Source: Lachnospiraceae bacterium (GTDB lineage: Bacteria > Bacillota > Clostridia > Lachnospirales > Lachnospiraceae). Taken from it: 38,852 nucleotides of DNA. Under the pieces are notes generated by a model. It was given only the letters and a program-made list of their open reading frames with translations. It ran no database searches and was not told the DNA's origin. Below are positions 1 through 7,805 of the stretch, piece after piece. The stretch is from contig CAJTDL010000041.1 of the NCBI GenBank assembly GCA_910575035.1, forward strand, positions 1 through 38,852, given 5' to 3'. The translations under genes were made by a program, and so were the position numbers. Each line of letters starts with the position of its first letter. The first letter of the stretch is position 1.

Positions 1-40
1 TCCGGAATTCGAAGAACCAGAAGACAACTGAATAACACAC

Positions 41-313
41 CTATGGACAGGAGATATGACTCCCTGTCCATGGGGTCAAAAAATTTGTCCTTGACAAAGG
101 GTACAGTTTAGAACTAACCAGGTCAAAAAGCCACTTATATTTTACCCTCACGTGCATTCGCGCAAATATCCCCATTACTTTTCTCCAAATGCCTGATACG
201 GGAGTATGGCTCCATATTTCCCACATTATCCATTTTCTTACAAACCATCCTGATTCTCCTGATTTACTCAATTTCTGGTTTTTATACATCTTCAGCAATT
301 TACGCAACTTCAT
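41..313 (-). CDS. Hypothetical small protein, translationally coupled
   Basis: A 90-residue basic protein that I do not recognise. Its ATG overlaps the TGA of the gene upstream as ATGA, so translation is probably coupled to that gene. This overlap is the main reason to believe it is real. The C-terminus runs into a strong inverted repeat at 43-71, so the last dozen residues may not belong to the original protein. It belongs to a run of very small minus-strand genes next to a broken primase, which suggests a phage or plasmid replication module. No signal peptide or clear membrane segment is visible. Function unknown. Confidence 0.4.
   Translation of the reverse strand: MKLRKLLKMYKNQKLSKSGESGWFVRKWIMWEIWSHTPVSGIWRKVMGIFARMHVRVKYKWLFDLVSSKLYPLSRTNFLTPWTGSHISCP
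43..71. repeat. Perfect 9-bp inverted repeat (hairpin)
   Basis: ATGGACAGG at 43-51 is followed by its exact complement CCTGTCCAT at 63-71, with an 11-base loop. It lies at the 3' end of the small minus-strand gene array and could be a transcription stop. No clean T-run follows on the minus strand, so a terminator is unproven. Confidence 0.45.
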
Positions 314-537
314 TTTCCGAAAAGCCCACTTCCAGTAAAAAGAATATCTGGAAAATCTGCAAAGTTCATCTTTGTGTCCTCTCCATCTATCATCAATTTA
401 TCTGCAAGCCTGTCCGAACACAAATCAAGATAATGCTCCATGCCGCCACTAGCCAGTAGCTTTTTAAGGCTGATCACTGGCGACTCTAAATTTTTCCTGC
501 TCCTGATTGCCCTTATCATTCTATCCTTTGATTTCAT
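310..537 (-). CDS. Hypothetical small protein of phage-like module
   Basis: About 75 residues, rich in Lys and Arg near the N-terminus, unrecognised. The start is chosen at the ATG (537), about eight bases after a full AGGAGG; a TTG directly before it at 540 is also possible. Its stop overlaps the start of the next gene as ATGA. The good ribosome binding site and tight packing support a real gene. The context of a truncated primase and other tiny genes points to the early region of a phage or integrative element. Function unknown. Confidence 0.5.
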   Translation of the reverse strand: MKSKDRMIRAIRSRKNLESPVISLKKLLASGGMEHYLDLCSDRLADKLMIDGEDTKMNFADFPDILFTGSGLFGK

Positions 538-639
538 CAATGTATCCTCCTGATTATTTTATTATCCTGCCGCCCGATCTGCTGCACCCCTGCCGCTGAA
601 TAGATGCACCCTCTTTTCATGTGCGCCTGCTGCCACTGG

Positions 640-858
640 CTATTTTAGGGTGTCAAAAGACTTGCCCTGTCTGAGAGATAGCAGAATCCACGGCGAAATA
701 GCTTCAAGCCCTTTGCAGGCCGCTTTCAGGATTTCAGGGGGATATATCCCGGTTCTGCATCCGCTTTGTAATTCTTCAAGCCGCCGCCCAATGCCGTACT
801 CCGCATAACTCCGGCGTTGCATTGTGTTTGTACCATTCCTGCGCTTTCTTCTTGACAT
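640..858 (-). CDS. Hypothetical small basic protein
   Basis: A 72-residue protein with a strongly basic start (MSRRKRRNG), preceded by AAGGAG nine bases from the ATG. Not recognised. The basic N-terminus would suit nucleic-acid binding, but no known fold is visible. It lies in the same minus-strand series of small genes as its neighbours. About 100 bases on each side hold no convincing gene. Confidence 0.45.
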   Translation of the reverse strand: MSRRKRRNGTNTMQRRSYAEYGIGRRLEELQSGCRTGIYPPEILKAACKGLEAISPWILLSLRQGKSFDTLK

Positions 859-997
859 TTCAAGCCACTCCTTTTATAATTTAATCAGGTTCGGGGGCTT
901 GCTTAGGCAGGCTCTTTTTTTAGGTGTCATTTTGTGGCATTTTCCGGCGGTAATCCTGCTGCCTGATAGATGAACCGGGCAGCAGGGTACAACACGC

Positions 998-1225
998 TCA
1001 TTCAGGAGAACCTTTCTTTTCAGCCTTTGCTTTTTGGATAAGCGCAACCAAAGCACCCCTATTTGCATCATCCTTTTTCAGCTTCATCCCTAATGCCATG
1101 TGGCAAATGAATGAAAGAGTAGGACAGTCTGGGTGTTCTGCCTTAAATTCTTCATCAACTTTTACAATTTCTTCTGCATCCAATTCCAGAAGCATATCTA
1201 ATAACTGTGCATTGCTATATTGCAT
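998..1225 (-). CDS. Hypothetical small acidic protein
   Basis: About 75 residues, acidic and probably helical, with many Leu, Glu and Lys. The start at 1225 is preferred over an in-frame ATG six codons upstream because the preceding gene stops with TAATG at this point and GGGAGG lies about ten bases before it. The overlap suggests coupling to the gene at 1225-1485. No known domain recognised. Probably an accessory protein of the decayed phage-like replication module. Confidence 0.5.
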   Translation of the reverse strand: MQYSNAQLLDMLLELDAEEIVKVDEEFKAEHPDCPTLSFICHMALGMKLKKDDANRGALVALIQKAKAEKKGSPE

Positions 1226-1485
1226 TATCTCATTTCCTCCCATCTCTGCGGCCAGTCCGGCAAATCAAAATACTCAATGTATGTATCATTCGACATTACA
1301 AGCACCATATCCGTATTATCAGGATAGTAGAAGCTGTGCCGCTTATCACAAGTGACATAAATCAAACTCCGCTCGTTGCACCACTCTTCAAGCTTCGCCC
1401 TGTCAAATCTGTATGGCTGATTCACATACACTATCTGGCTTGTCCTGGCTTTCTTGAACAGTAAGCCGTGGTCATGCTCCGGCAC
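1225..1485 (-). CDS. Hypothetical protein fused onto primase remnant
   Basis: An 86-residue frame starting at GTG inside the 3' end of the primase fragment but in another frame. The frame can be read further upstream (…KEPENVPEHDHG), so this is probably the C-terminal part of a longer protein joined to the primase by a deletion, not a separate gene. Features are a Tyr- and Asp-rich body and a C-terminal DWPQRWEEM. I cannot name the family. It ends in a TAATG overlap with the next gene, so it is still packed as part of an operon. Confidence 0.35.
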   Translation of the reverse strand: MPEHDHGLLFKKARTSQIVYVNQPYRFDRAKLEEWCNERSLIYVTCDKRHSFYYPDNTDMVLVMSNDTYIEYFDLPDWPQRWEEMR

Positions 1486-1919
1486 GTTCTCCGGCTCTTT
1501 CCAACCTCGCCAACCCCGACAATATACATCATCTTTTGAAACGACATATCAATGTTTAGGCATAAAGCGAAAAACTCATAAAGCATCTGCCTATCATCTT
1601 CATTCATCCTGCTTTCAAGGAATTTGCAGAATGTCAGTTCCTTTTCCTGCTCTGGTATGATATAATCATGCGGAATCTGGTTCATTGAATGGTATTCCGG
1701 CTTATGTTCTTTCAGCTTGCCGGATATCACATCTAGCATTCCATTTCTGAAATTTATCCAGTGCGCCGGGTATGTGTTCGTTTCTTCCTCCGTGACAACC
1801 AGGGAACTTGTACACATCAGCAGGGCATATACCCGGTTAATGCGGATGGAAGTCTTCAACTCATCATATATAAGCTTCTGAATCTCTGACTTTATCATCC
1901 TGCCTTCCTTGTCTTTCAC
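1431..1919 (-). pseudogene. Truncated D5-type phage primase/helicase
   Basis: A 162-residue fragment resembling the middle of phage and plasmid primase-helicases of the D5 type. It has the family-like stretch WINFRNGMLDV and ends just after a Walker A-like motif, GVGEVGKS, where the frame turns to unrelated sequence and stops. The listed start is a GTG. The same frame reads back a few codons (HGSGVY, like the start of this domain) to a stop near 1943, so the 5' half is missing. The rest of the ATPase domain after the P-loop is missing too. Both ends are therefore lost and the protein should be inactive. It marks this region as a decayed replication module. Confidence 0.6.
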
Positions 1920-1937
1920 ATATACGCCACTTCCGTG

Positions 1938-1966
1938 TTGCTTTTATTTTAGAACAATGCTATAAT
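1938..1966 (+). promoter_or_regulatory. Sigma-A-type promoter, ancestral copy for the XRE gene
   Basis: TTGCTT (1938-1943), a 17-base spacer, then TATAAT (1961-1966). It points at an ATG with a strong AGGGGG site (ATG at 2042). The -10 region, ribosome binding site and first codons lie inside the 127-bp direct repeat, but the -35 lies outside it. The second copy, in front of the surviving gene body, therefore has the same -10 without this -35. Confidence 0.55.
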
Positions 1967-2072
1967 ATACTAAAGTCACATATTAACATGGGTTTTATAT
2001 GGTTTTTATATGGTTTTCGCATTATCATATAGGGGGTTATCATGAATAAAGTTAGTTTTTATGAGAAAACGC
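1946..2072. repeat. 127-bp direct repeat, left copy (IS flank)
   Basis: By eye this copy matches 4032-4158 base for base over 127 bases. It contains a TATAAT, a ribosome binding site, an ATG and the first ten codons of an XRE-type gene. It directly abuts the left end of the insertion sequence. IS1634 and IS1549 relatives are known for unusually long, variable target duplications, which is the simplest explanation. Confidence 0.85.
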
Positions 2073-4031
2073 CTGTTTTTAACAGTTGTGTAGACAATGA
2101 ATCGCTGTAACCCCAGTGTTTATGCGGGCTACAGCGATTTAAGCTTTAATAATGAAACATAGTAATTTATGCTCTGCCTTTACTTCTTTTTTGGATTCCC
2201 CTCATCTCTTGTCTGGTAATGAACTGATAGTCAGTGCGAATCCCACAAACCTCATGCAGGGCATCAGTCAGCTTTGATCGTCTGTAAAGAGGCATGTACC
2301 CCTGGTCTTCTATGTCTGCAAAATCTATTTCTTTCAATGTCTGTAAGATTTCCTCACAGGTATAGCTGCCTCCCAGCTTTTTTTCCAGGATGCGGTAGAC
2401 AAGGAGTGCGAGGAAGCAGGTCAGGAAGTGGGCCTTGAGCCTGGCTTCAAGCCGCACGAATGCAGGCCTGGCTTCGAAATCCGTCTTCATAATGCGGAAG
2501 CATTCCTCTATCCGCCACCGCCCTTCGCTGACCCTGAGTATGGGGGCCGCGTCATCGTCCAAAAGGTCGGTGCATACAGCATACAGCCCGTCATACCTGG
2601 CCTCTTCTGCAATCTTGTCCTCGTCCAGATAATACTCGGTGCCGGCCGCCTCGCCGTCCTTTGTAACAGCCAGCTTCCCGACGAACCTGGCCGGGTCGTT
2701 GGGGTTCTTCCTCTCCGCTTTCCTTTTCCCGGAGGCGACCATCTTCTCGGCGCGCTCCACCTGCCTCCTGCGGATCTCCTTCTGGTAGGCAGCATATTTG
2801 GGGGAGTAGGTGATGATCAGCCTTTGGTGCAGCTTTTTGGTCGAATAGGGACAGTCTTTATAGAAGAGGCAGTCCTTTTCCTCCCTGGTTTCAGACAGTT
2901 CCACTGGCTTATCATCAGACAGCCGTCTGAAGCCGCTGCCGTTGAGCGCCCATTCCCTGTCCCCCGCGGGCAGTTTCTTGATGGACTGGGTCACGATGAA
3001 CGACCTTTCCCCCATATGGTTGAATTCCCGGTTCCCTTCCGAACCCAGGCCTGCATCGCAGCAGTAGATGAACCTGGAGTGGCCGAATTTCTGGAGGACC
3101 GTCTTTTCCAGGGGCTTCAGGGACTGCTGTTCGTTCTGGTTCCCCGGGAAGATGGAAAAGGCCAGGGGGATGCCGTCCCCATCCGTGAACATCCCCATCT
3201 GTACGATCGGGTTAGGTCGGTGCTCCTTGCTCTTTCCATATTTTTTGCTTCCGTCTTCCTGCTCTATCTCAAAGTAATAGTTCGTGCAGTCGTAGTAAAG
3301 GACGCCGTCATTCCTGTCTGCCTGGAAGTTGCTGTTCTTATAGGCTTCCGACTGTATGAAGTAGCACTCGGAGGCAAGCACGTCCAGGGCGCGGTAGACA
3401 TCATGCTCCTCATAGGAAGGCTTTTCAAGATAGTCCATTGCTGCCCTGTAGGAGGCGCGTTTGCTTCCCGGCTCCAGTATCCTGGTATAGACCAGGTCCG
3501 ACAGTATGGCATTCAGGTCATACTGGAACTTATGCCGGTTCCTGATCTTCCGGCAGACGCGGTCGAGTCCGAGTCCGTAATAGACGGACTGGAGGAAAAG
3601 GTATCCGCCTTTATAAAGTTTCTGGCAGCCATAATCCAGCTGTCTGTCAGCGTGGAAAGGCACAAGGACTGTCCTTGCCTCTTTTTCTTTTTTATAGTTC
3701 TCTGTTTCCAGTCTGGCCTGCTCCCTCGCCCACTCCATCACGCCGTCCCTGTCAGTGCCGAGCGTTTCGGTAAGTTCCTTGAGGGTGCCGAGTTTCCTGA
3801 TTCTTTTGGAAGTGCTCCTGCCATTGCTGTCTATGTAGGACTGGGTTATATAAAAGGATTCAGAATTTTTAGATTTAGATGTCGTTACTTTCATGTCGTA
3901 TTGCCTCCATATAGCGTCTCACTATATATTACCATATATTACTATATATTGCAACAGAAAATTTGACAAAAAAATACAGGCTTTATGCGGACTGTAGATA
4001 CTTTTTGTGTTATGGAGCTGTCAAAGACCCG
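2073..4031 (-). mobile_element. IS1634-family insertion sequence, about 1,959 bp
   Basis: The element is defined by the exact ends of the flanking 127-bp direct repeat. Its termini show a short imperfect inverted repeat: the left end reads GTTTTTAACAGTT and the complement of the right end reads GTCTTTGACAGCT, matching at about ten of thirteen positions, with a one-base uncertainty at the ends. Near the left end a perfect 10-bp hairpin (2100-2109 with 2130-2139) follows the transposase stop and may end its transcript. It carries one intact transposase gene and looks complete. Confidence 0.85.
2167..3894 (-). CDS. IS1634-family DDE transposase
   Basis: A 575-residue transposase of the IS1634 (IS4-like) type, the cut-and-paste enzyme of the surrounding element. 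Likely catalytic residues are Asp202 in YYDCTNYYF, Asp280 in YCCDAGLGS and a Glu near 464 in RWRIEECFRIMK, which matches the Y-x2-R-x3-E-x6-K type signature of the superfamily. The stretch KEHRPNPIVQMGMF before the second Asp is typical of this family. The length is normal for the family and no frameshift or stop is seen, so the element may still be active. The coding region is GC-rich compared with the AT-rich flanks, which fits recent arrival. Confidence 0.92.
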   Translation of the reverse strand: MKVTTSKSKNSESFYITQSYIDSNGRSTSKRIRKLGTLKELTETLGTDRDGVMEWAREQARLETENYKKEKEARTVLVPFHADRQLDYGCQKLYKGGYLFLQSVYYGLGLDRVCRKIRNRHKFQYDLNAILSDLVYTRILEPGSKRASYRAAMDYLEKPSYEEHDVYRALDVLASECYFIQSEAYKNSNFQADRNDGVLYYDCTNYYFEIEQEDGSKKYGKSKEHRPNPIVQMGMFTDGDGIPLAFSIFPGNQNEQQSLKPLEKTVLQKFGHSRFIYCCDAGLGSEGNREFNHMGERSFIVTQSIKKLPAGDREWALNGSGFRRLSDDKPVELSETREEKDCLFYKDCPYSTKKLHQRLIITYSPKYAAYQKEIRRRQVERAEKMVASGKRKAERKNPNDPARFVGKLAVTKDGEAAGTEYYLDEDKIAEEARYDGLYAVCTDLLDDDAAPILRVSEGRWRIEECFRIMKTDFEARPAFVRLEARLKAHFLTCFLALLVYRILEKKLGGSYTCEEILQTLKEIDFADIEDQGYMPLYRRSKLTDALHEVCGIRTDYQFITRQEMRGIQKRSKGRA

Positions 4032-4158
4032 ATTTTAGAACAATGCTATAATATACTAAAGTCACATATTAACATGGGTTTTATATGGTTTTTATATGGT
4101 TTTCGCATTATCATATAGGGGGTTATCATGAATAAAGTTAGTTTTTATGAGAAAACGC
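4032..4158. repeat. 127-bp direct repeat, right copy (IS flank)
   Basis: This is the second copy of 1946-2072, directly abutting the right end of the insertion sequence. It carries the TATAAT, ribosome binding site and first codons that lead into the regulator reading frame at 4128. Bases just outside the two copies differ on both sides, so the boundaries are sharp. Confidence 0.85.
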
Positions 4159-4577
4159 TAAATCAAAAGATATTTGATATAATAGACAACTAGGCAGCAG
4201 AAAACAGAATAAAAAGTGATGCGGATATATTAAGGAAAATAAATAGTATGATTCCAGAAAGACAGATTGAACAGGGAAGATTCTCTCGTTTACGAAATTG
4301 CAGAGAACGTATAAAGGTAGATGAACTAATACTAATCGCTGACTGCCTGAATATTTCCATTGATGAAGAATTTACCATTAGAGGTTGTGCGATTGATGAT
4401 TCAACCAAATACTTTTTGAATGATGCTATGGAAAGTTGGCATAAATTTATAGAATCTATTGCCAACTTCCCATGCGAAATACAAGAAAAAATGCTGCAAG
4501 ATTGGGAAAGCGCGCAACTTAAAACAGCGCAAAATATTATTCCTTTTGATGATAATTTCGAACTCCCTTTTAATTAA
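4128..4577 (+). pseudogene. XRE-type regulator with in-frame amber codon
   Basis: One frame runs from ATG 4128 to the stop at 4577 (about 149 codons) but is broken by TAG at 4191-4193 after 21 residues. The start has AGGGGG six bases upstream. After the stop, the sequence RLRNCRERIKVDELILIADCLNISIDEEF resembles the recognition-helix and C-terminal part of an XRE-type helix-turn-helix domain (phage repressor-like). The remaining C-terminus is acidic and unrecognised. A CAG-to-TAG transition would explain the stop. Re-initiation at ATG 4248 would give 109 residues lacking the first helices. The IS next door also replaced the original -35 box. Probably inactive, though amber suppression cannot be excluded. 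Confidence 0.6.
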
Positions 4578-4584
4578 CAAGAAC

Positions 4585-4623
4585 AAAAGCACCCGATACC
4601 AATTAAGGCATTGAGTGCTTTTC
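4585..4623 (+). terminator. Rho-independent terminator after the XRE gene
   Basis: AAAAGCAC at 4585-4592 pairs with GTGCTTTT at 4615-4622. The interior pairs further (CCGATACC against GGCATTGA with two mismatches) around an AATTA-type loop. The flanking A and T runs make it potentially bidirectional. It begins eight bases after the regulator stop codon. Confidence 0.7.
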
Positions 4624-4895
4624 CTGCTCTAAAATCCTATTTTCTTCTGAATTTGTCACAAATCTGTGTTTCAAACCTCTGAAAGCGGCTTATTTACTGC
4701 ATTTCTGCAAAACTCATATCAAGTGTTTTTTCTTTACAAACTATTGTTCGTGCTGTTTCATCGTTACTATTCATGGCTCAGGTATGCTGCTGGCAGCAAA
4801 ATCCTGGGGATGAATTAGAGGCCGTCAGGGATGGAGCCGAAAGGCAAGATGGCTGCTGCGCATCTGCTCCATAAGCACGGCCATGCCGCTTAAGC
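4624..4895. other. Intergenic region between the decayed element and trpS
   Basis: No convincing gene. A 26-codon minus-strand frame (4694-4774, starting MNSNDETARTIVCKEKTLD) is closed by a stop directly upstream and has no ribosome binding site, so it looks like a fragment of a longer protein. GC content rises sharply after about 4775 to that of the housekeeping genes, which may mark the edge of the inserted element. I see no convincing trpS terminator. Confidence 0.4.
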
Positions 4896-5978
4896 TCACC
4901 GAAACTTCTCTGCCTGCCCCTGTATCAATTCTGCGTCCGCAAAATAATTGATCTTCATGGCATCCCGCACCTCTTCCAAGGTCTGGGCAGCAACCTCCTC
5001 GGCTTCTTTGCTTCCTTTTTTCAGCACCTCGTAAATATAAGGGATATCCTTCTGCAATTCCTTCCTGCGGCTGCGGATCGGCTCTAATTCTTCCTGCAGC
5101 ACATTGTTCAGGAATTTCTTCACCTTCACGTCCCCAAGGCCGCCCCGCTGGTAATGAGCCTTCAGCTCATCCAGGTTTGCATAATCCGGCAAGTACCGTT
5201 CAAAATGCCCATCCCGGCAGAAGGCATCCAGGTAAGTGAATACTGTGTTCCCCTCCAGAGAGCCTGGGTCGTCAATCCGCAGGTGGTTCGGATCGGTAAA
5301 CATGCTCATAACCTTTTTCTTCACCTCATCCGCCTCTTCTGACAGGTAAATGCAGTTCCCCAAAGATTTGCTCATTTTGGCTTTTCCATCTGTTCCTGGC
5401 AAACGCAGGCAGGCCTGGTTCTCTGGCAGCAAAATCTGGGGCTCCACCAGTGTCTCCCCATAAACAGTGTTAAATTTATGGACTATCTCCCTGGTCTGCT
5501 CCAGCATAGGCATCTGGTCTTCCCCTACTGGGACAGTTGTAGCCTTAAAGGCTGTGATATCCGCCGCCTGGCTGATAGGGTATGTGAAAAAACCTACGGG
5601 GATGCTGGCTTCAAACTTGCGCATCTGGATCTCTGCCTTTACTGTAGGGTTCCGCTGCAAGCGTGACACTGTCACCAGATTCATATAATAAAAGGACAGC
5701 TCGCACAGCTGCGGGATCTGAGACTGGATAAACATCGTGGATTTCCCCGGATCTAATCCACAAGCCATGTAATCCAAAGCCACTTCAACCACATTCTGGC
5801 GCACTTTCTCTGGATTGTCTGCATTGTCTGTCAGCGCCTGGGCATCTGCGATCATAATAAATACCTTATCATATTCCCCGGAATCCTGCAGCTGGACCCT
5901 GCGCCGCAAAGACCCTACATAATGCCCTACATGGAGCTTTCCAGTGGGCCTGTCACCTGTTAAAATAATTTTACTCAT
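4896..5978 (-). CDS. trpS: Tryptophan--tRNA ligase
   Basis: A 360-residue class I aminoacyl-tRNA synthetase that charges tRNA-Trp with tryptophan in the cytosol using ATP. The HIGH-type motif is [11 protein letters not shown] (residues 13-23) and the KMSKS loop is at 201-205. The N-terminus ([16 protein letters not shown]) is typical of the family, and GGTGAGG lies upstream of the ATG. The length is normal, slightly longer than the roughly 330-residue Bacillus type. It lies 129 bp downstream of pyrD, and I see no T-box leader in that gap, although tryptophan genes of Firmicutes often carry one. It may be expressed from read-through or a promoter in the gap. Confidence 0.96.
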   Translation of the reverse strand: MSKIILTGDRPTGKLHVGHYVGSLRRRVQLQDSGEYDKVFIMIADAQALTDNADNPEKVRQNVVEVALDYMACGLDPGKSTMFIQSQIPQLCELSFYYMNLVTVSRLQRNPTVKAEIQMRKFEASIPVGFFTYPISQAADITAFKATTVPVGEDQMPMLEQTREIVHKFNTVYGETLVEPQILLPENQACLRLPGTDGKAKMSKSLGNCIYLSEEADEVKKKVMSMFTDPNHLRIDDPGSLEGNTVFTYLDAFCRDGHFERYLPDYANLDELKAHYQRGGLGDVKVKKFLNNVLQEELEPIRSRRKELQKDIPYIYEVLKKGSKEAEEVAAQTLEEVRDAMKINYFADAELIQGQAEKFR

Positions 5979-6107
5979 AATTGAAAATCCTCACCTGTCT
6001 TTATCTATTATTCTATTTGGGTGCAGCTATTTTGTATCTTCAGTTACATACTGCCGCTTTCTTCCCACTGCATCGCCTATGCATCCCTTGCAGGCACATC
6101 TGCCCTG

Positions 6108-7013
6108 TCAGCCGACTGCGCCTACTAATTCCTGGATATCCTGAATGCCGTACTGCTCCATATACTCCCGGATTCCGCCTGCAATCTCAATGGTCGCCGT
6201 AGGGTTGTAGAAATTCGCAGTCCCTACTGCTATGGCAGTGGCGCCTGCCAGGATCATCTCAATGGCATCCTCTGCAGATGCAATGCCGCCCATCCCAATA
6301 ATAGGGATCTTTACGGCATGGGCTGCCTCATAGACCATCCGTACAGCCACTGGATGAATGGCCGGGCCAGAAAGCCCTCCCGTCCTGTTGGCAAGGGCAA
6401 ATGCCCGTTTATGGATGTCAATCTTCATGCCTGTCAACGTATTAATCAGGGAAATCACATCTGCCCCGCCTGCCTCTGCGGCTTTTGCCATCTCCCCGAT
6501 ACTTGTCACATTGGGGCTGAGCTTCATAACCACAGGCTGCTTGGCAACTTTTTTTACTTCTTGGGTAATCTCCTCCACTGCCTTGGGATCCTGCCCAAAG
6601 GCAATGCCGCCCTCCTTCACATTGGGGCAGGAAATATTTATTTCCAGCAAATCCACTGGCTGGTCAGCCAAACGTTCTACTACCTCACAGTAATCCTCCG
6701 TTGTCCTTCCGCAAACATTTACCATGATTTTTGTGTCGTATTTTGCCAGAAATGGGATATCACGCTCCACAAATCGGTCAATCCCCGGGTTCTGCAGCCC
6801 CACTGCGTTGAGCATGCCTCCATAAACCTCTGCAATCCTGGGCGTAGGGTTCCCTTCCCAGGGCACGCTGGCCACTCCTTTGGTCACCACTGCCCCTAAT
6901 TGGTTCAGGTTCACAAACTCTGCATATTCTGCCCCGGACCCAAATGTCCCTGACGCAGTCATTACTGGGTTTTTTAATATAACGCCTGCTAAATTCACCT
7001 TTGTGTTAATCAA
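6108..7013 (-). CDS. pyrD: Dihydroorotate dehydrogenase, catalytic subunit (class 1B)
   Basis: This protein (301 residues) oxidises dihydroorotate to orotate using FMN, with electrons passed through PyrK to NAD. The N-terminal LKNPVMTASGTFG and the active-site-loop motif INISCPNVKEGG, whose Cys is the catalytic base in class 1 enzymes, are clear. The C-terminal phosphate-binding glycine segment GMGGIASAEDA is present. The start appears to be TTG at 7013, which overlaps the pyrK TGA as TTGA and follows GGGGAGGTGG closely. This indicates coupled translation of the two subunits. The adjacent pyrK supports the class 1B (PyrDB) assignment. Confidence 0.95.
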   Translation of the reverse strand: MINTKVNLAGVILKNPVMTASGTFGSGAEYAEFVNLNQLGAVVTKGVASVPWEGNPTPRIAEVYGGMLNAVGLQNPGIDRFVERDIPFLAKYDTKIMVNVCGRTTEDYCEVVERLADQPVDLLEINISCPNVKEGGIAFGQDPKAVEEITQEVKKVAKQPVVMKLSPNVTSIGEMAKAAEAGGADVISLINTLTGMKIDIHKRAFALANRTGGLSGPAIHPVAVRMVYEAAHAVKIPIIGMGGIASAEDAIEMILAGATAIAVGTANFYNPTATIEIAGGIREYMEQYGIQDIQELVGAVG

Positions 7014-7777
7014 AACTCCACCTCCCCTGCACGGAAAACCGGGCCGTCTTTGCAGATTCGCTTATTGTTCACATTGGTATGGCTGTCCTTTTCCCTGGAC
7101 TTGCAGACACAGCCCAGGCAGGCTCCGATCCCGCATGCCATCCGTTCTTCCAGGGATACCCAGCATTCGATGTTTTTCTTCTGGGCGTATCCCTTGACTG
7201 CGCGGAGCATGGGCGTAGGCCCACAGGCATAAATGATCTCAGCCTCCAGCCCATTTTCACGGATAGCGTCCAACACATTGCCTTCTGTGCCATAACTGCC
7301 ATCCTCTGTAGCCACATAGAGGCTTCCATGCTTTTTAAATTCCTTTTCCAGAAATAAAGAATCACGGTAGCCCAGGATCAGCTGCTTTTCACAGTTTAAC
7401 TCTTTGGCAAGCTGCAGCAAAGGAGGGATCCCAATCCCGCCCCCAATCAAAAATGCCTTTTTTTCCTTCAATGGGAAGCCATTGCCCAAAGGCCCCACAA
7501 TCTGAAGGCTCTCCCCCTTTTGCATCTGGGACAGGTCTTCCGTCCCTTTTCCTACCACACGGTACACAATGCGGAGGGCACGGTCTGCCTGGTCAATTTC
7601 ACAGATACTGATGGGACGCGGCAGCAGCCTGCTGCCATCCGGGCAATAAACCGACAAAAACTGCCCTGGCTTTGCCAGGCCTGCGATCCTGTCTGTCTTC
7701 AGCCACATACTGTACACCCCATAGGAAATATCTTCCTGGCAGATGATTACTGCCTGCTCTTTATACTTTTCCGCCAT
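7010..7777 (-). CDS. pyrK: Dihydroorotate dehydrogenase B, electron-transfer subunit
   Basis: This iron-sulfur flavoprotein carries electrons from PyrD to NAD. It has an FAD domain with RPISICEI, a nucleotide-binding segment GGGIGIPPLL, and a C-terminal 2Fe-2S cluster signature (CGIGACLGCVC followed by a later Cys). The longer frame begins at 7834, but the start at 7777 (MAEKYKEQ) is chosen. It has AGGAGAAGAGG just upstream and gives a normal 255-residue protein, while the longer version would overlap the end of pyrF with no family-like sequence. It overlaps pyrD by four bases. Confidence 0.94.
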   Translation of the reverse strand: MAEKYKEQAVIICQEDISYGVYSMWLKTDRIAGLAKPGQFLSVYCPDGSRLLPRPISICEIDQADRALRIVYRVVGKGTEDLSQMQKGESLQIVGPLGNGFPLKEKKAFLIGGGIGIPPLLQLAKELNCEKQLILGYRDSLFLEKEFKKHGSLYVATEDGSYGTEGNVLDAIRENGLEAEIIYACGPTPMLRAVKGYAQKKNIECWVSLEERMACGIGACLGCVCKSREKDSHTNVNNKRICKDGPVFRAGEVEF

Positions 7778-7805
7778 ATTTTCCTCTTCTCCTATTTTCT
7801 TTCCT

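Noticed and set aside
874-1071. 65-residue minus-strand frame
   Set aside because: Largely overlaps the 3' end of the gene at 998-1225 and has no good start signal; Cys/Pro/Lys-rich composition looks non-coding.
2428-3966. 512-residue open frame on the plus strand
   Set aside because: It is antisense to the transposase, has no family-like sequence, and arises from the codon bias of the real gene.
5979-6107. T-box leader upstream of trpS
   Set aside because: I looked for the conserved T-box core and an antiterminator in the 129-bp gap and found neither.
6318-6899. 193-residue plus-strand frame
   Set aside because: Antisense to pyrD; no ribosome binding site or recognisable domain.
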